From the NCBI GenBank assembly GCA_964610315.1, contig CAZSVM010000006.1:1-64000 (forward strand): a stretch of DNA of 64,000 nt. Direction: 5' to 3'. Below are positions 42,950 through 52,334 of the stretch, piece by piece; position 1 is the stretch's first letter; every line of letters starts with the position of its first letter. Origin of the DNA: JAQVEM01 sp964610315. Lineage in GTDB: Bacteria > Actinomycetota > Humimicrobiia > Humimicrobiales > Humimicrobiaceae. The notes under the pieces were generated by a model, which saw nothing but the letters and a program-made list of their open reading frames with translations, made no database searches and was not told where the DNA came from. Made by a program: the position numbers and the translations under genes.

Positions 42950-44647
42950 TTAAAACAAACCTACAATATTTCCATTTTCATCTATATCCACTTTTGTCCC
43001 CGCCGGAACTTTGGGTAGTCCTGGCATAGTTCTCATGGTACCCAGTAACGGATATAGAAAACCTGCACCGACCGAAGCCCGGACGTCTCTTATAGGAACC
43101 GTAAATCCGGTAGGTCTGCCCTTTAATTCAGGGTCATGGCTGAGAGAGAGGTGAGTTTTTGCCATACAAATGGGTAACCGGTCAAATCCCTGTTTGGTAT
43201 ATAATTCTATTTTCTTTTCTGCCTCAGGCATATAATTTACTTCATCTGCACCATAAATTTTAGTGGCGATAGTCTCGATTTTCTTTTTTATGGGCCAGTC
43301 CAGCGGATAAAGGAATTTAAAATCGGATGGCTCCTCCGCTGCTTTGGCCACCGCTTTGGCCAGCTCTATTCCGCCATTACCTCCGTCAAGCCAGACCTTA
43401 CTTACTACGGCATCTTCAGCACCCGCTTTAATAGATCTTTCCCTGACCGCTTCTGTTTCCTCCTGGGTATCCGTTTCGAAATGATTTATGGCAACCACTA
43501 CCGGGACTCCAAAAAGTTTCATATTTTCAATCATTTTCTCCAGATTTGCGCATCCCCTAACCACTCCTTCTACATCAGGCTTTTTCATAAGTTCCTTATC
43601 CACTCCCTGGCCGGGTACAAATTCGAATACTCCACCGTGCATTTTTAATGCTCTTACAGTGGCCACAATAACTACAGCATCCGGTTTTAATCCCGAATAT
43701 CTGCATTTGATATTCATAAATTTTTCCGCTCCACAGTCGGCACCAAATCCGCTCTCGGTTACTACATAGTCTCCCAGTTTTATGGCTATCTGATCCGCCA
43801 GTACGGAACTATTTCCATGGGCAATATTAGCAAAGGGTCCTGCATGCACAAAGCAGGGTGTATGCTCAATGGTCTGAAGTAAATTAGGTTTTATGGCGTC
43901 TTTCAGAAGTACAGTCATAGAGCCGGCACATTTCAAATCTTCTGCGGTTACCGGTTTTCCATCACCGGTAGAACCTACCACCATAGCAGCCAGTCTCCTG
44001 CGAAGATCTTTAAGGCCGGTAGTCAATGCCAGAATGGCCATTACCTCGGAAGCAACAGTTATATCGTATCCTGTCTCTCTGGGAATACCATTTAAGGGAC
44101 CCCCCAATCCTATTATAATGTTTCTCAAAGCCCTATCACTTACATCAACTACTCTGTTTAAAGTAATACTGAATGGATCAATATTAAGCTCATTCCCCTT
44201 CATAATGTGGGTATCCAGAAATGCAGCTAAAAGGTTATGGGCAATACCTACGGCATGAGTATCACCGGTCAAATGAAGATTAAAGTCTTCCATGGGAAGA
44301 ACCTGTGAATAACCACCACCAGCCGCCCCGCCCTTAATACCAAATACCGGACCCAGAGAAGGCTGCCTTATACAGGTTATAGTTTTTTTACCTATCTTGT
44401 TTAATGCCATACTCAGCCCAATAGTGGTTACTGTTTTACCCTCACCAAGAGGAGTGGGAGTAATGGCAGTAACATCGATATACTTACCGCTGGGCTTATC
44501 CTTAAAATTTTCCAAGACTTCCAGTTTTACTTTTGTCTTATAATTTCCATATAATTCCAGGTATTTTTCATCAAGACCAATCATTTCAGCGATTTCTATT
44601 ATGGGTTTCATAACCGATGACTGTGCAATTTCAATATCACTTTTCAT
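42950..44647 (-). CDS. fhs: Formate-tetrahydrofolate ligase
   Basis: 565 residues, full family length. The P-loop is T-P-L-G-E-G-K-T-V-T near residue 62. K-G-G-A-A-G-G-G-Y-S-Q-V and L-T-G-D-T-H-A-V follow, then F-V-H-A-G-P-F-A-N-I-A-H-G-N-S-S. The enzyme activates formate to 10-formyl-THF with ATP, the entry of the methyl branch of acetogenesis. GAGAGGAG precedes the ATG. A strong terminator separates it from the acs operon, so it has its own promoter. Confidence 0.96.
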   Translation of the reverse strand: MKSDIEIAQSSVMKPIIEIAEMIGLDEKYLELYGNYKTKVKLEVLENFKDKPSGKYIDVTAITPTPLGEGKTVTTIGLSMALNKIGKKTITCIRQPSLGPVFGIKGGAAGGGYSQVLPMEDFNLHLTGDTHAVGIAHNLLAAFLDTHIMKGNELNIDPFSITLNRVVDVSDRALRNIIIGLGGPLNGIPRETGYDITVASEVMAILALTTGLKDLRRRLAAMVVGSTGDGKPVTAEDLKCAGSMTVLLKDAIKPNLLQTIEHTPCFVHAGPFANIAHGNSSVLADQIAIKLGDYVVTESGFGADCGAEKFMNIKCRYSGLKPDAVVIVATVRALKMHGGVFEFVPGQGVDKELMKKPDVEGVVRGCANLEKMIENMKLFGVPVVVAINHFETDTQEETEAVRERSIKAGAEDAVVSKVWLDGGNGGIELAKAVAKAAEEPSDFKFLYPLDWPIKKKIETIATKIYGADEVNYMPEAEKKIELYTKQGFDRLPICMAKTHLSLSHDPELKGRPTGFTVPIRDVRASVGAGFLYPLLGTMRTMPGLPKVPAGTKVDIDENGNIVGLF

Positions 44648-44844
44648 AAAACTCCTCTCATACTTAAATTGAATATTTAGATATTTGAAAATTTAAAAAT
44701 ACATTAAAGAATTATATAAAAATTACTAACCTGTTACAAATTAATTTAAAAAATAATGCTGGAAACACTCTCCTTATGTAAACACATTAATTTCCAAAAG
44801 TATAGCGAGCTCTGGAAACAAGTTAGTTATACAAAGTAAAATCT

Positions 44845-44884
44845 CTTAAAATAAAATACACCGCTTATTCCTAAGCAGTGTATT
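44845..44884 (-). terminator. Intrinsic terminator of the acs operon, overlapping the acsC stop codon
   Basis: On the minus strand a 13-bp stem (44872-44884 with 44855-44867, one G-T pair) closes on a GGAA loop and runs into TTTTATTTTAA. The left arm includes the acsC stop codon and the last three codons. Confidence 0.85.
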
Positions 44885-46220
44885 CCTTTAAGAATTTGGG
44901 GACTTCACCGGCTTCCCTGGGGCCAACAACGACCTTCCATCCATCTCCCAGTTCGTCTTCCAGCTCACCCTGGAGCTGAGCCACATAACCCGGTATTACT
45001 ATTTCCTTTTTCTTCACTTTATCCGTAATACCGCTTTTCTTAACAAACTGAGCAATTAACTCGGGAACAAATTTCCCTGCGGCCCATGCAGTAAGAACCG
45101 ATTGGCCTTCGACATCCATAACCAGAAGCCAGGAGGGAACCTTACTATTTTCTATTTCACCGGAGATTATAAAATAGGTAAGGGAGAAATTAGTGGTAAT
45201 TAATATTGGTGAGCCTTCATTTGGACTTCCTATTTCATAAATCTTTTGCTCTACCTGCATTGGCCTTCTGGGATCGGTATATATATTTTGCCTGTATACC
45301 AGGAGCGGAAAAATATTTTGATAGTCAGCATTGGAAAGCACAATAATGGAACCATATTTGGCCACAAAAACAGAGGCAATCAAAGCCTCTTTTAAAGGAT
45401 TATCGGTCATTTCCCCGGGAAATACTATAGTGGGATAGCCAAATAGTCTGTTCTTTTGTTTTATGGCAGACATTCTCAATATAATCTGGTTGTAAAAGTC
45501 GTCTTTAAAATTTCGTGAACCGATATCTATAACCAGATTTTTGATTCCGGCATTACGCATCTTTTCGGTAACCGCTGCTGCATCCTCAAATGTTTTACCC
45601 CTGACTGCTATGGGACAACCGGTTTCTTTTCCGACATTAATAAAAAAATCTACATTATCGGTAGTAGCGGCATGAATAAGAGGTTTCTTTTCCTTAAAGG
45701 CCGCAGCTGCGGTTTTTAATGTCTCCGCATCCTCTGAAATCAATACCAAAGGTTTTTGGGTAAGTGAATTGATTTTTCCCACAACCTCCATAAATTTTTC
45801 CTTACTTTTGGATTTATTCTTGACACAGATAGCATCTACTTTCAAAATCTGTCCTACTCTATCGTAGGCAATGGCGTTTACCTTTTTAACCATCTCTTCG
45901 ATTTTACCGCTGTCCAGGTTGTCATCGATAGCTACTGCAAATGCATTTTGATTTACAAAGGTCCGGTCATGCCTGAATAATACTGTTTCTTCGCCGACTA
46001 CAAAAGAATCTTCCCCGGCACCCACTTCTACCTTTAATATGGGAGGCTGGGAAGCTTCCGAAAGTGCTTCCTTTGCTTCTTCGGAAATATGGGGACATTT
46101 ATCCAATTCTACCTTTCCTGCCGCAAGCTGCATTGCAAATGCCAGACAGGTTGGAAAACCGCAGTCCTTACAGTTCGTCTTTGGCAGTTTCTTAAATATT
46201 TCAAGACCACTTAATGCCAT
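44871..46220 (-). CDS. acsC: Corrinoid/iron-sulfur protein, large (gamma) subunit
   Basis: 449 residues. The N-terminal 4Fe-4S site is C-K-D-C-G-F-P-T-C ... C-P (near residues 17-42), which keeps cobalt reducible. A TIM barrel follows and a C-terminal corrinoid-binding part (S-L-T-Y-F-I-I-S-G-E-I, L-V-M-D-V-E-G-Q-S-V-L-T-A-W-A-A-G-K-F). It carries the methyl group from AcsE to AcsB. It is the last gene of the acs operon, 62 bases after acsB. Confidence 0.95.
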   Translation of the reverse strand: MALSGLEIFKKLPKTNCKDCGFPTCLAFAMQLAAGKVELDKCPHISEEAKEALSEASQPPILKVEVGAGEDSFVVGEETVLFRHDRTFVNQNAFAVAIDDNLDSGKIEEMVKKVNAIAYDRVGQILKVDAICVKNKSKSKEKFMEVVGKINSLTQKPLVLISEDAETLKTAAAAFKEKKPLIHAATTDNVDFFINVGKETGCPIAVRGKTFEDAAAVTEKMRNAGIKNLVIDIGSRNFKDDFYNQIILRMSAIKQKNRLFGYPTIVFPGEMTDNPLKEALIASVFVAKYGSIIVLSNADYQNIFPLLVYRQNIYTDPRRPMQVEQKIYEIGSPNEGSPILITTNFSLTYFIISGEIENSKVPSWLLVMDVEGQSVLTAWAAGKFVPELIAQFVKKSGITDKVKKKEIVIPGYVAQLQGELEDELGDGWKVVVGPREAGEVPKFLKEYTA

Positions 46221-46282
46221 ACTTTCCTCTCCTTACCTTATTTGATATACATATATTTATACCATATATTTATACCATTTAT

Positions 46283-48463
46283 TTAAATCATTGGTTCCAT
46301 TTCCAGAACCGGATGGTTTACTTTCTGTATCCATTCCAGCACCTCTTCTTCTGTTTCAGCTTCTTCTTCGGTGGCAATTTTTTCCAAAAAATCATCCATT
46401 CCCATTTCTTTGGTCCGCTCTTCCAGTATATCTCTTATCTCCTCTTTTAATGCTTTGGGCATCCATACCAGCCTTTTTAATCCTCCATCCGCTTTTATAA
46501 ATTTCTTGGAACAAATAAAGAATTTACTTATACCTATAAAACCGGGGGTCTGAATTCCTCCGCCAACCATCCCGGCCATAGTCGAAAATTTCATTCCACT
46601 GGGAGTCATACCGGAATATTCTCTGTTTACCGCCATTACACCGTTGGTAGAAGGAAGAATGGTAATAATTACTTCGAAACAACCGCAGGAAGTCATAGGA
46701 TCCACCATCATAGAATAGGCTGAAAAAGATTCCAGGGTTTGGTTGGAAGCTCTATAAACAAATTCATTTATTCCTTTCCATATACCCAGCTTTTCATCTA
46801 TGGTCTCCCCTTTCTTTATGGGTTGATTGGGGCCGGTGGGATTAATCTCGTAAGATGCCTTGCAATCCAGCCAGTTATAGGCGCCGCAAAGGCCCGGCCT
46901 CTCCGGTGAAACCGCACATACATGATTGGGGGCAAATGACTGGCATAATGTACAGGAATAAAAAGTATCCACTGATTCATCAGTCAGATTCCTCAGCCTT
47001 TCATCTCTGGTTCTAAAAACTTCTTTTGCTCTTTTTTTAAGCAGGACCACATCTTCAGGATTGGTGTAAATTTTTATCTGAATCTTATCCATGATATTGC
47101 CAAAACTGGAGTGCATCTTGGCATGCAGAATAGTTCCCAGATGTTTTATTTTAAAGCCGCTCTTTACCGCTTCTTTACTGAATCTGACCCAACTAATATC
47201 TCTCTGACCCATATGGAATATACCGGTAGCATAATTCATAAAATAATGTATCTGCCTCTCCATAACCGGCTCAAAATCTTCCTGCATCTTTCTCCCATAA
47301 ACCAGTACCTCAATTCCTAAAGGAAGCACATCGCCTTCTTTTATATCATCCACTTCAGGACCAAATATCTCAATCTTTCCGTCTTCTACTTCCGAAGAAT
47401 CAGCAGAATGTAGAAACTCCACTGCTTCGCTCCTGTTTCCACCGAATTCAACGTAAGTGTCTTCTTTTCTTACTCTTTCACCTTCGAATGCAGGGCCGAA
47501 TGCTACCGGAATATCAACTTTATCTATGGTAATCTTTAATCCTCTTACTTCTATTGCTTTTGTAACAATTTCCTCATCGGGAACATTGGAAACTACATGT
47601 TCGTAAGTACATACCCCTCTGGGAAGTATTTCGGGAATATTGGTATCAGCAATAGTAGGAAATCCATAATTTATAGCCCCTGCCGCGTTGGCGTATTTTT
47701 CTTTATCTACTTCCCCAAGGGCTAAAACAAATGCAAAAACCCTATTTTTATTATAAAGCAGCATTCTCCGGTAATCGCCGGGCTGAACTCCACCAAAACT
47801 TAAAGCAACTCTGGCTGCAAACCCCAACGAATAAATAGTAGCACTGATGTCCTTACCGAATGGTACCAATCTGGTGTCCCACCCCAGTTCAACTCCTTCT
47901 TCTTCCAGCTGCTCGGCCATCGAAGTACCGTCGGTAGAAGCTGACATAAAAACGTAAATATTTTTTTCCTGAAGTTCCCTGGCAATTTTAACCGCAACCT
48001 TGCTGTCTTTGCAGGCTCCCACACAGGCGGCAAATCCAGGTGCCGTTCCATCTACAAACTCGATTCCTCTTTCCCTTATAATGACATCCGTAGCCGCTCC
48101 CAGCCAGATGCCGTCAGCAGGCAGCGGGCCGTCTATATATTTTATAACTTCTATTATTTCTTCCGCCCACAGTGTGGCAATTCCAGCATCCAGCGTACTT
48201 CCAAGGTAAGGAAGCCATAATTTATCATCGGGAACGGGAGGGAGCAATTTTCTTGCTTCCTTTAAAACTTCTTCTCCGTCCGCTAATTTTTCCACTTTGA
48301 TTCCGGTCATACTGTATATAATAGGGAGATAGTAACCGGTATTAGGAAATTCCACCTTCTGGTCTCTTCCATGTTTATCGATACATTCCTTTAGAACTTT
48401 TTCTGCACGTTCGACAATTTTATATGCTCCTTTTATAGCACTGGCTGCAATGATTTTAGACAT
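46283..48463 (-). CDS. acsB: Acetyl-CoA synthase, catalytic subunit
   Basis: 726 residues. The A-cluster ligands are clear: Y-S-C-T-L-C-Q-S-F-A-P-N-H-V-C with a later G-L-C-G-A-Y for the 4Fe-4S cluster, and T-S-C-G-C-F for the distal Ni. The N-terminal CODH-contact domain is present, so this is the bacterial full-length form and not the shorter archaeal one. It joins CO, the methyl group of AcsCD and CoA to acetyl-CoA. Its start overlaps the end of the CODH gene by eight bases. Confidence 0.96.
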   Translation of the reverse strand: MSKIIAASAIKGAYKIVERAEKVLKECIDKHGRDQKVEFPNTGYYLPIIYSMTGIKVEKLADGEEVLKEARKLLPPVPDDKLWLPYLGSTLDAGIATLWAEEIIEVIKYIDGPLPADGIWLGAATDVIIRERGIEFVDGTAPGFAACVGACKDSKVAVKIARELQEKNIYVFMSASTDGTSMAEQLEEEGVELGWDTRLVPFGKDISATIYSLGFAARVALSFGGVQPGDYRRMLLYNKNRVFAFVLALGEVDKEKYANAAGAINYGFPTIADTNIPEILPRGVCTYEHVVSNVPDEEIVTKAIEVRGLKITIDKVDIPVAFGPAFEGERVRKEDTYVEFGGNRSEAVEFLHSADSSEVEDGKIEIFGPEVDDIKEGDVLPLGIEVLVYGRKMQEDFEPVMERQIHYFMNYATGIFHMGQRDISWVRFSKEAVKSGFKIKHLGTILHAKMHSSFGNIMDKIQIKIYTNPEDVVLLKKRAKEVFRTRDERLRNLTDESVDTFYSCTLCQSFAPNHVCAVSPERPGLCGAYNWLDCKASYEINPTGPNQPIKKGETIDEKLGIWKGINEFVYRASNQTLESFSAYSMMVDPMTSCGCFEVIITILPSTNGVMAVNREYSGMTPSGMKFSTMAGMVGGGIQTPGFIGISKFFICSKKFIKADGGLKRLVWMPKALKEEIRDILEERTKEMGMDDFLEKIATEEEAETEEEVLEWIQKVNHPVLEMEPMI

Positions 48464-50405
48464 CTTTCAACGCCCTCCTTGCTTCCATATCCAGCAAAAC
48501 TCTTTCCTTTTTGGTATCAATCTTAAGAGCCTTTCTCTTTTCCTGAATTACACTCAAGACTTTGTTAAGCAGTTCTTCTATATCCGGAATATATTCCAGC
48601 TGACCGCCGTATTTTTCCTGCCATCCTTTGGTCATTATCTCTTTTACCTCGCTGCTTGACTCCACCGGAATCGGTTCGCCACCGAAGGCTACATAAGCAC
48701 CGGAGGCGGCAAAATATGACCCTATGGAAAGGGCTTTCTCACTCATCCATTCGGGAGCGGTTCCGGCTATGGGAAGATCGCTGATATCTTCTCCCAGTCC
48801 ACCTTCCATTACAATCTCCGATACTACAGTCAGTATCCTGGAGTTATCCACGCAGGAGCCCAGATGTAATATGGGAGGTATGCCCACTGCTTCACAAATG
48901 GAACGCAGGCCATCACCGGCATATTCCATAGCCCCCGGCTCCATCAAACCACACTTTGCCGTAGATAGGGCCCCGCACCCGGTAGTAACTACCAGGCAGT
49001 CTTTTTTAATCAACTCCCTGGCGAGATAATTATGATATTTATCCTGGGTTATTCTGGCATTGTTACAACCTACCACTCCTACCACTCCCTGTATTCTGCC
49101 GTCAATAATTGCATCATTTAAAGGCCTGAAAGATTCCCTGAACTTTCCTCCCAGCATATACCTTATATATTCATGTGAAAATCCTGCTACAAGATCGGAG
49201 GTAATTTTGGGAATATGAACTTCTTTCTTCCTGTTTTTAAAATTATCTATGGCCATTCTGATTATCTCGGTGGCCAGTTTTACACCATTATTTTCTTCAA
49301 ACTCCATATGAATGGCTCCCGGTATTTTACATTTGGCCGAAGAAGTTATAAGTTTGGTATGATATTTTTTGGCCAGTTCCCCCAGAGACTGCATAATGCA
49401 CTGAATATCTACCACCATAACCTCGATTGAACCGGTCAGTATGGCCATTTCCTGAGAAAGGAAATTACCAATAGGCGCTATACCCTGCCTCATTAATACT
49501 TCATTTGCGGTACAGCATATTCCAACCACATTAATACCTTTTGCCCCTTTGCTTTTTGCATATTCCAGTAATTCCTTATTATCGGCATATTCGGCAATAA
49601 TTTCGGAAAGAGTGGGTTCATGTCCATGAACCACTATATTTACCTCATTCTCTTTCAGCATTCCCAGATTGGTTTTAGCTTTTCTGGGTTGAGGAGTAGT
49701 AAACAAAATATCGGTAATCTCAGTACCTATCATCGATCCTCCCCAGCCATCGGACAAAGCTGTCCGCAGTGCCTGATCCAGAATATGTTCCGGATCCTGA
49801 TCCACTCCCATATGTGTTCTGTGCATGGTTTCTACGATTTCTCTGTCAATACCTCTGGGTACAATTTTATATTTCCTCCAAATCTGCTGCCTTTTTGGGG
49901 GAGCAATTTTTACCAGGTCAATTTCACCTTCCTGCTGTCCGAAAAGAGACAATGCTTTTTTTGATGTATCCCCGGCAATTTCTTTTATATCCCTGTCACC
50001 AACCTCGATCCCCAGATTTTTTGCCAGCTTCATCAACTTAAGTTCATCCTTTATCATTAAACCTTCCGCTTTACCCTCTGCAACCATACCCAGAAGATGG
50101 GCCATATCCCTTCCATGATCGGAATGGGCGGCAGCCCCTGCAGCAATATGGCGGGCCAGATTTCTGGCTGCGATGGTTCCCAGAGTTGCGCCGCACAGGC
50201 CGGTTTTATCTTCCCTCACCCTGCAGGGTCCCATTGCGCAGTTCTTACAGCAAATTCCGGAAATACCGGAGCCTATGGGGCAGCATTTCATTGACGCGGA
50301 ACGGTCAAAAATGGTAGTTACTTCATCATTTAGTTTCTCCATGATCTCGGCAACCGCTTTATCTTCGGTTATTTCTTTGTGTATCTCTTCATTATTATTT
50401 TTCAT
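48456..50405 (-). CDS. acsA: CO dehydrogenase catalytic subunit
   Basis: 649 residues, the usual length for Ni-CODH. Cys for the D and B clusters lie near the N terminus (M-K-C-C-P-I-G, G-I-C-C-K-N-C-A-M-G-P-C, G-L-C-G-A). C-cluster ligands include the His in A-A-H-S-D-H-G-R and Cys in G-I-C-C-T-A, S-A-K-C, V-G-C-N-N, G-C-G-A-L-S and S-C-V-D-N. It reduces CO2 to CO and passes it to AcsB. It lies between acsD and acsB and overlaps acsB. Confidence 0.96.
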   Translation of the reverse strand: MKNNNEEIHKEITEDKAVAEIMEKLNDEVTTIFDRSASMKCCPIGSGISGICCKNCAMGPCRVREDKTGLCGATLGTIAARNLARHIAAGAAAHSDHGRDMAHLLGMVAEGKAEGLMIKDELKLMKLAKNLGIEVGDRDIKEIAGDTSKKALSLFGQQEGEIDLVKIAPPKRQQIWRKYKIVPRGIDREIVETMHRTHMGVDQDPEHILDQALRTALSDGWGGSMIGTEITDILFTTPQPRKAKTNLGMLKENEVNIVVHGHEPTLSEIIAEYADNKELLEYAKSKGAKGINVVGICCTANEVLMRQGIAPIGNFLSQEMAILTGSIEVMVVDIQCIMQSLGELAKKYHTKLITSSAKCKIPGAIHMEFEENNGVKLATEIIRMAIDNFKNRKKEVHIPKITSDLVAGFSHEYIRYMLGGKFRESFRPLNDAIIDGRIQGVVGVVGCNNARITQDKYHNYLARELIKKDCLVVTTGCGALSTAKCGLMEPGAMEYAGDGLRSICEAVGIPPILHLGSCVDNSRILTVVSEIVMEGGLGEDISDLPIAGTAPEWMSEKALSIGSYFAASGAYVAFGGEPIPVESSSEVKEIMTKGWQEKYGGQLEYIPDIEELLNKVLSVIQEKRKALKIDTKKERVLLDMEARRALKDV

Positions 50406-50440
50406 TCTATCTATTGCACCACCTTTTTATGGCTTATAAA

Positions 50441-51382
50441 TCACTTTAAATCCGTGATAACTTCTTTAATTAAACTTACTGCTTTAGGATGTCTCATTAC
50501 CAGAATATTTGCACCGGAAAGCAGCATACTCATACAGGAAATAGTTTCCCAGTTTATGGCCCTTTCCTCCTGGCCGCCCCACTCCGGATAGTTCTCCTCG
50601 CTCTCTTTAACTTCTTTTACTTTCCAGATTTCGGGAGCAATATCATTTATAATGGGCATCTGAGTCATTTTATCATCCTGCATCAGAGCGGCGATTTTTA
50701 ACCTCTCCATGGCTGAATAACAATATTCTATCCCGTAACCCAGGCCGGAACTTGAAGGATCCATAACTATTCGGTCAGAAGACAGACCCAGCTGGGTAAG
50801 CAATATGTTCAGCTGCTTTGCAATATTCACATCGAGGGGGTTTAATGCTATCACATTATTGTTATAGCCAATAGCTGCTGCTGCTATGGTTTTATAATTA
50901 TCTTCTTCTGTCCATCCCATTAGAATATTGCTGTCCTTATTTTTTTCGGATACTTTTTTCATTACTTCGGCAATTCTTTCCAGTGGGCCGGTTCCATATA
51001 CTATAAGGGGCTTATTTATGGATTCCCTTACTGTCTCGGTTACTTCTGCAGCTTCTTCCGGACTTATATTATCACCTTCCGGATTTATTCTGGTAAGCCG
51101 CAGACATATGGCATCTGCTCCATACTGATCAATACTTTTTTGGGCCCATTTTACAGGATCGTCAAAAACATCGCTGTAATATTGGCCGATTATAGGTGAC
51201 CAATCTGCCGGTTTGCTGTCATAAACTTCTATAGCAACTATGGGACTATTGGGTATTTCAGCTTCAAAGCAGTAAAAAGGAAGAGCAGTTTCCCCGCCTA
51301 CCATAATTCCGTTACTATCTTTGCCCAATTTTACTATGTTGATCTTCCCCGTATAAGTATTTTTAGGAACTTGAAAACTCAA
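50441..51382 (-). CDS. acsD: Corrinoid/iron-sulfur protein, small (delta) subunit
   Basis: 313 residues, a TIM barrel typical of CdhD/AcsD: V-G-G-E-T-A-L-P-F-Y-C-F-E, P-I-V-A-I-E-V-Y-D-S-K-P, P-L-I-V-Y-G-T-G-P, V-I-A-L-N-P-L-D-V-N-I-A-K-Q-L-N and M-D-P-S-S-S-G-L-G-Y-G-I-E-Y. It pairs with AcsC to hold the corrinoid. 35 bases separate it from the CODH gene. Confidence 0.95.
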   Translation of the reverse strand: MSFQVPKNTYTGKINIVKLGKDSNGIMVGGETALPFYCFEAEIPNSPIVAIEVYDSKPADWSPIIGQYYSDVFDDPVKWAQKSIDQYGADAICLRLTRINPEGDNISPEEAAEVTETVRESINKPLIVYGTGPLERIAEVMKKVSEKNKDSNILMGWTEEDNYKTIAAAAIGYNNNVIALNPLDVNIAKQLNILLTQLGLSSDRIVMDPSSSGLGYGIEYCYSAMERLKIAALMQDDKMTQMPIINDIAPEIWKVKEVKESEENYPEWGGQEERAINWETISCMSMLLSGANILVMRHPKAVSLIKEVITDLK

Positions 51383-51558
51383 GTTTTCCTCCTCTCCTTC
51401 AATTGATAATGTTCACTTTTACATTCTTTTCTATATAGAACTCCATCCTTTAAACAAAGCACAATTAGGATATTTTATCACTTTTATTAGAAAACTGCAG
51501 TTTGTTTTTACAACCAAATTCACCTATACAAAAAACTCCAAAAAATATTTTTTAAAAA

Positions 51559-52314
51559 TTATATTTTGAGTTTTCCCAGCAAATCCTTTATCTGTCTTAG
51601 AGCCAGACTTTCTTCAGGTATATCGAAAATGGTTTTTTCATTGATATCCATCTCGTAGATATTATCATCTTCATTTATTAAACCCAGCAGCTCAAACTTC
51701 TTTTCCCCTATATAACGCTCAAGCCTCTGGTCCAGTTCTCCACTGACTTTATTTACTACAAGGAATATTTTTCCTGCGTTTATATTCATTTCTTCGGCAA
51801 GTTCTCTTATTCTGGATGCAGTCAGAATTCCTTTAGGTGAGGGGTCGGAAATTATAAGCAGAAAATCGATATTGCTGGTTGTTCTCCTGCTTAAGTGCTC
51901 CATACCGGCTTCGTTATCCATAACAATGTAGTAATAGTTATCCTGAAGAATATCTATATATTTCTTGAAAAGATTATTGGCGTAACAGTAGCAGCCCGGT
52001 CCTTCTCCTCTGCCCATCACCAGCAAATCAAATCCTTTACCTTCAACCAATGCCTGGTGGATGTTCATCTCTACCAGTTGATCCTTATAAATACCTCCGG
52101 TAAGACGAGGTGCTTCTTTCTTAAAATCTTCCCGAATCATACCTATGGTATTGGTAACCTCAACTCCCAGGATTTCATTGAGATTCGAATTAGGATCGGC
52201 ATCCAGTGCCAGAACCGTACCCTTCTTTTTATCAATAAGACTCCTGATAATAAGGCCGCTGGCAGTAGTTTTGCCTGTGCCGCCTTTTCCGGCTAATGCA
52301 ATTTTTACATTCAT
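51559..52314 (-). CDS. cooC: CODH nickel-insertion ATPase (CooC/AcsF type)
   Basis: 251 residues, MinD/ParA-type ATPase. The deviant Walker A G-K-G-G-T-G-K-T-T lies near residue 9, A-L-D-A-D-P-N-S-N follows, and D-N-E-A-G-M-E-H-L-S-R near 130 is typical of CooC. G-P-G-C-Y-C-Y-A-N-N carries the C-x-C thought to bind nickel in the dimer. It matures the CODH/ACS clusters. 176 bases without a gene separate it from acsD. Confidence 0.93.
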   Translation of the reverse strand: MNVKIALAGKGGTGKTTASGLIIRSLIDKKKGTVLALDADPNSNLNEILGVEVTNTIGMIREDFKKEAPRLTGGIYKDQLVEMNIHQALVEGKGFDLLVMGRGEGPGCYCYANNLFKKYIDILQDNYYYIVMDNEAGMEHLSRRTTSNIDFLLIISDPSPKGILTASRIRELAEEMNINAGKIFLVVNKVSGELDQRLERYIGEKKFELLGLINEDDNIYEMDINEKTIFDIPEESLALRQIKDLLGKLKI

Positions 52315-52334
52315 TTATGTAATCTTAGCTTTAT

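Noticed and set aside
44648..44870. Possible tetrahydrofolate riboswitch upstream of fhs
   Set aside because: No recognisable conserved pseudoknot or folate-riboswitch core; only A+T-rich sequence and the acs terminator are seen.
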